This document shows, one piece after another, positions 31,021-32,940 of a DNA stretch of 32,940 nucleotides (within the stretch, counting starts at the first letter, position 1; each line of letters starts with the position of its first letter). Under the pieces are notes generated by a model. That model was not told the DNA's origin. It ran no database searches and saw only the letters and a list, made by a program, of their open reading frames with translations. This DNA is from Intoshia linei. Taxonomy: Eukaryota > Orthonectida > Rhopaluridae. The translations under genes were made by a program, and so were the position numbers. Where the stretch lies: NCBI GenBank assembly GCA_001642005.1, contig LWCA01000303.1:1-32940 (forward strand), written 5' to 3'.

Positions 31021-31640
31021 TCGAAAGAATAGGTGGAGGCGAACATTCAGTTGAGCGACATAATCATATTGTTGATTTTTTCACCAAATTTTTAAAGATT
31101 TAAAGATAATTTCGGCAACAAAATTTGATAGGGTTTTTTAAGGGAATTTTGTTAAACAATTTTTAAAAATTTTGAAGTTAATTTTGGGATCAAAATTTTG
31201 TATGGTTTTTTAAGTGAAGGTTTTTAATATTTTAATGTATCTTCAAAATCTTTAAAAATTGAGTAAAAAAAATGTTTCCTTAAAAACTTTTCAAAATTTT
31301 TCCTAAAGAAACCCACAAAAATTTCTTGAAAAAATCAATAATATGATAAATTAGTAAAATCGATAATTATGTCGCTCTAGAGCAGGGGTACACAACCTGC
31401 CGCCTTACGATCGCATGCGGCCGTGGGCAATATATGTCATCATAATGCAATATATCATTTTATTTCAAATTCAAGGGAAATATTTTTAATTTTTCCGACT
31501 TTTTCAAAATAGATTTAAACTCTCAAAATCAAATTAAATTTTGTGCGGCCGTAGTATCAATGAGTAAAGTAGCTTTGCGACTGAATTTGTGCACCTCTGC
31601 TCTAGAGAATGGACGCCATAAGGGGTTATTTCCCCAAAAA
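31021..31640. mobile_element. Family C MITE interrupted by a hAT
   Basis: The left terminus GGCGAACATTCAGTTGAGCG with ACATAAT has an inverted partner reading ATTATGTCGCTCTAGAG, then after the inner hAT AATGGACGCC. That is a terminus of roughly 27 bp with mismatches. Inner hairpin-like blocks are TTTTTTCACCAAATTTTTAA and its relatives. The insertion lies downstream of the FGD-like gene and next to the broken SLC44-like exon. Confidence 0.65.
31383..31599. mobile_element. 217-bp hAT MITE with perfect target duplication
   Basis: Termini CAGGGGTACACAACC and, at the other end, TTGTGCACCTCTG, flanked by exact CTCTAGAG (31375-31382 and 31600-31607). Internal GCGGCCGT on one side and its like on the other (GTGCGGCCGTAG) extend the inverted repeat. 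Related to the 14826-15847 element. Confidence 0.92.
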
Positions 31641-31678
31641 AAATAATATTAATAATGAAACTACATTTTCTACTATTG

Positions 31679-31827
31679 TTAAACATTGTTTACATTACTT
31701 TTTAACTTGACTTGTTCAAAATTAGACCCATCAAGATTATATAGAACAGAATTGACATAAGCATTGTAATTAATAATTTTAACAAAATTTTTAGATATAA
31801 AACGATGATAAAAACAAACATACCAAA
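31679..31827 (-). CDS. Isolated exon resembling choline-transporter-like (SLC44) proteins; possibly a broken gene
   Basis: Minus-strand exon after an AATTTAG acceptor (starting 31827 with two bases of a split codon), open for 48 codons to TAA at 31679. It encodes WYVCFYHRFISKNFVKIIN followed by YNAYVNSVLYN. This resembles the SLC44 segment before a late membrane helix, where a Phe-Ile-Lys...Asn-x-Asn-Ala-Tyr run is conserved. SLC44 proteins should continue for over 100 residues; here the frame ends after VKLKSNVNNV and transposons (31021-31640) occupy the place of the next exons. No matching upstream SLC44 exon was found between here and the window edge. It may be a truncated or dead gene, the 3' end of the neighbouring minus-strand gene, or a chance similarity. 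Confidence 0.35.
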
Positions 31828-31879
31828 CTAAATTGAAACAAATATTAAATATAAATATTTTAATATATTATAAATTCTC

Positions 31880-31960
31880 GCAGCACACCTCAAAATCTGA
31901 GTCGACACGCTAGTGTCGAGGTAAACAATTTGAGATACACAATTTGACATAAAAAATGAA
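31880..31960. repeat. Short hairpin-bearing repeat scrap
   Basis: GTCGACACGCTAGTGTCGA forms a 7-bp perfect stem with a 4-base loop. It is flanked by CAGCACACCTCAAAATCTGA and AACAATTTGAGATACAC, which look like hAT-type terminal text. It stands 3' of the multi-pass membrane gene; 31961-32214 shows nothing else. Confidence 0.4.
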
Positions 31961-32214
31961 CTGTGATTATAACTTCATCAATAAAAAACATATTTGCTTT
32001 GCTCGTGTTTAACTCAGACAAAAATATAAATATTGTATTGTTGTGTACCTATTTTCATCTATAGATTCGCACTTTTAAACTTTTTTCTATTTTACATTTT
32101 AAGTAGGTTTCCTATACTAATAGGTATCAAATTTAAATGAAAGATTAAAATGTATTTGACAAATAAACATAAATACGATTAATACAATACTTTTAATTGT
32201 CATATACATGCTCT

Positions 32215-32899
32215 TCATTTTAACTGTTTGTATTTTTGATATTTTGAGTAAAGAGCATTCATAGAGTATGTCATTAAATGAAATGCAAGAATAGTTTCAA
32301 TCATTCCACTTGTCAGCATAAAATGCTCAACATAATATCTATTGGGTTTTAAACTTTTATACGCATTCAAAGGTAAAACAATTAATTTAATTCTAACAAT
32401 GAGAAAAGCCAAAATAAAAAAACATTGTATAAACATTGCTTTGATAAAGTATGGGATATGATTCTGATTTAAAATTATCATTCGAAATGTGTCCATAAAC
32501 GAAGGTTCCCTTTACAAAAACCCAAAATTATAATTGGTACCATCTTCGTTAGACATTGTTGAATACTCAGCATCAATGATTTGTATTTTTTCCAAGGTTC
32601 TTTGTCTAAATAGATAAAAAATGTACACAGATGGTATACAAATAATGACACCAACTACAGCTTGAGTTATGTTGCAAACTAGAAGCATTGCAATAAATAT
32701 AAATGCTCCATGTCCACCAAAATTTATTATTATAATAACTACTCCGATATTTATCAAATAATTTTAATATAGTCAAATTACACTAATTTTTCATATTTGA
32801 ATTTGTAGTGAAGAATAATTGATTATTCTATATTATAATAGCAAATTCGTACGTTTGAGCTTTTAAACGTGGTACCGCCTTTATAGTACTGTTCTCCAT
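32215..32899 (-). CDS. Multi-pass membrane protein, unknown family, 5' end unresolved
   Basis: Two minus-strand frames, 32757-32512 and 32496-32215, join if the donor GA|GTATTC near 32572 is spliced to the AAAG acceptor before the EPSFMDTFRM segment. That gives a 57-nt intron in matching phase 2. Four hydrophobic segments follow: GGHGAFIFIAMLLVCNI, AVVGVIICIPSVYIFYLF, FIQCFFILAFLIVRIKLIVL and MIETILAFHLMTYSM. A charged tail (SKYQKYKQLK) precedes TGA 32215-32217. ATTAAA lies about 25 nt beyond the stop. A candidate start ATG is at 32899 (MENSTIKAVP), joined by an uncertain splice. TLC-domain and SCAMP proteins were considered because of local resemblance, but neither alignment held along the length. 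Confidence 0.5.
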
Positions 32900-32940
32900 G
32901 TTTAGTTATACAGTTTATTTTTTTAAATTTGTTTCTAGCT

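Noticed and set aside
31661-31760. Alternative hydrophobic frame (start LMSILFYIILMGLIL)
   Set aside because: Lacks an upstream acceptor in phase; the SLC44-like frame on the same strand explains the exon better.
32215-32757. TLC-domain or SCAMP identity for the multi-pass protein
   Set aside because: Local similarity of one helix or of a Gly-rich turn did not extend to the expected neighbouring motifs.
1-32940. tRNA, rRNA, CRISPR array, bacterial promoters or ribosome binding sites
   Set aside because: No cloverleaf, conserved rRNA block or regularly spaced repeat seen; gene structure is eukaryotic.

Overview
The window is eukaryotic and almost certainly from an animal. The DNA is very AT-rich. 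Genes are split by spliceosomal introns, mostly GT...AG, and the families are animal or ciliary: an FGD-type Rho exchange factor (DH-PH-FYVE-PH), a FOP/CEP43-type centrosomal LisH protein, a claudin-like four-pass protein, and a Cys-rich/Ly6-like GPI-type surface protein. No bacterial signals, tRNA, rRNA or CRISPR array were seen. Many introns are only about 31-45 nt, while other introns of the same genes are 0.2-2.4 kb because transposons sit in them. This suggests a compact, intron-minimised invertebrate genome later invaded by DNA transposons. A small parasitic or miniaturised lophotrochozoan (for example an orthonectid-like animal) would fit, but the species cannot be fixed from the sequence.

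Layout. 1-2690 (+): the 3' part of a gene with an acidic then basic tail. 2806-3459 (+): an intronless gene of unknown family. 3591-4293 (-): a six-exon gene with 20-26 nt exons. 4294-7080: transposon debris, including an intact 692-bp hAT element. 7081-7787 (-): FOP/CEP43-like gene. 8015-13462 (-): an 11-exon coiled-coil gene directly upstream of it, whose introns hold three hAT elements and one copy of a dispersed repeat here called family A. About 13511-16432 (+): a weak gene with a 1.85-kb hAT, itself containing a 1.0-kb hAT, in its intron. 16838-17048 (-): a 48-residue two-exon protein. 17700-21195 (+): claudin-like four-pass protein. 21195/21693-22501 (+): Cys-rich plus Ly6-like surface protein. 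22553-23900: family A copies. 24041-30913 (+): the 17-exon FGD-like GEF, the best-supported gene. 31021-31640: two nested MITEs. 31679-31827 (-): an isolated SLC44-like exon. 32215-32899 (-): a multi-pass membrane protein that may extend beyond the right edge.

Gene structures were built by hand. For the FGD-like, FOP-like, coiled-coil and six-exon genes every splice phase closes and the totals are whole codons (627, 180, 429 and 168 residues), which is strong internal support. The functional links are inference: the FOP-like and coiled-coil genes could both serve centrioles or basal bodies, and the claudin-like, Ly6-like and FGD-like genes point to cell-surface and actin/endosome biology. No operon is proven, although the claudin-like stop codon overlaps a candidate signal-peptide ATG of the next gene.
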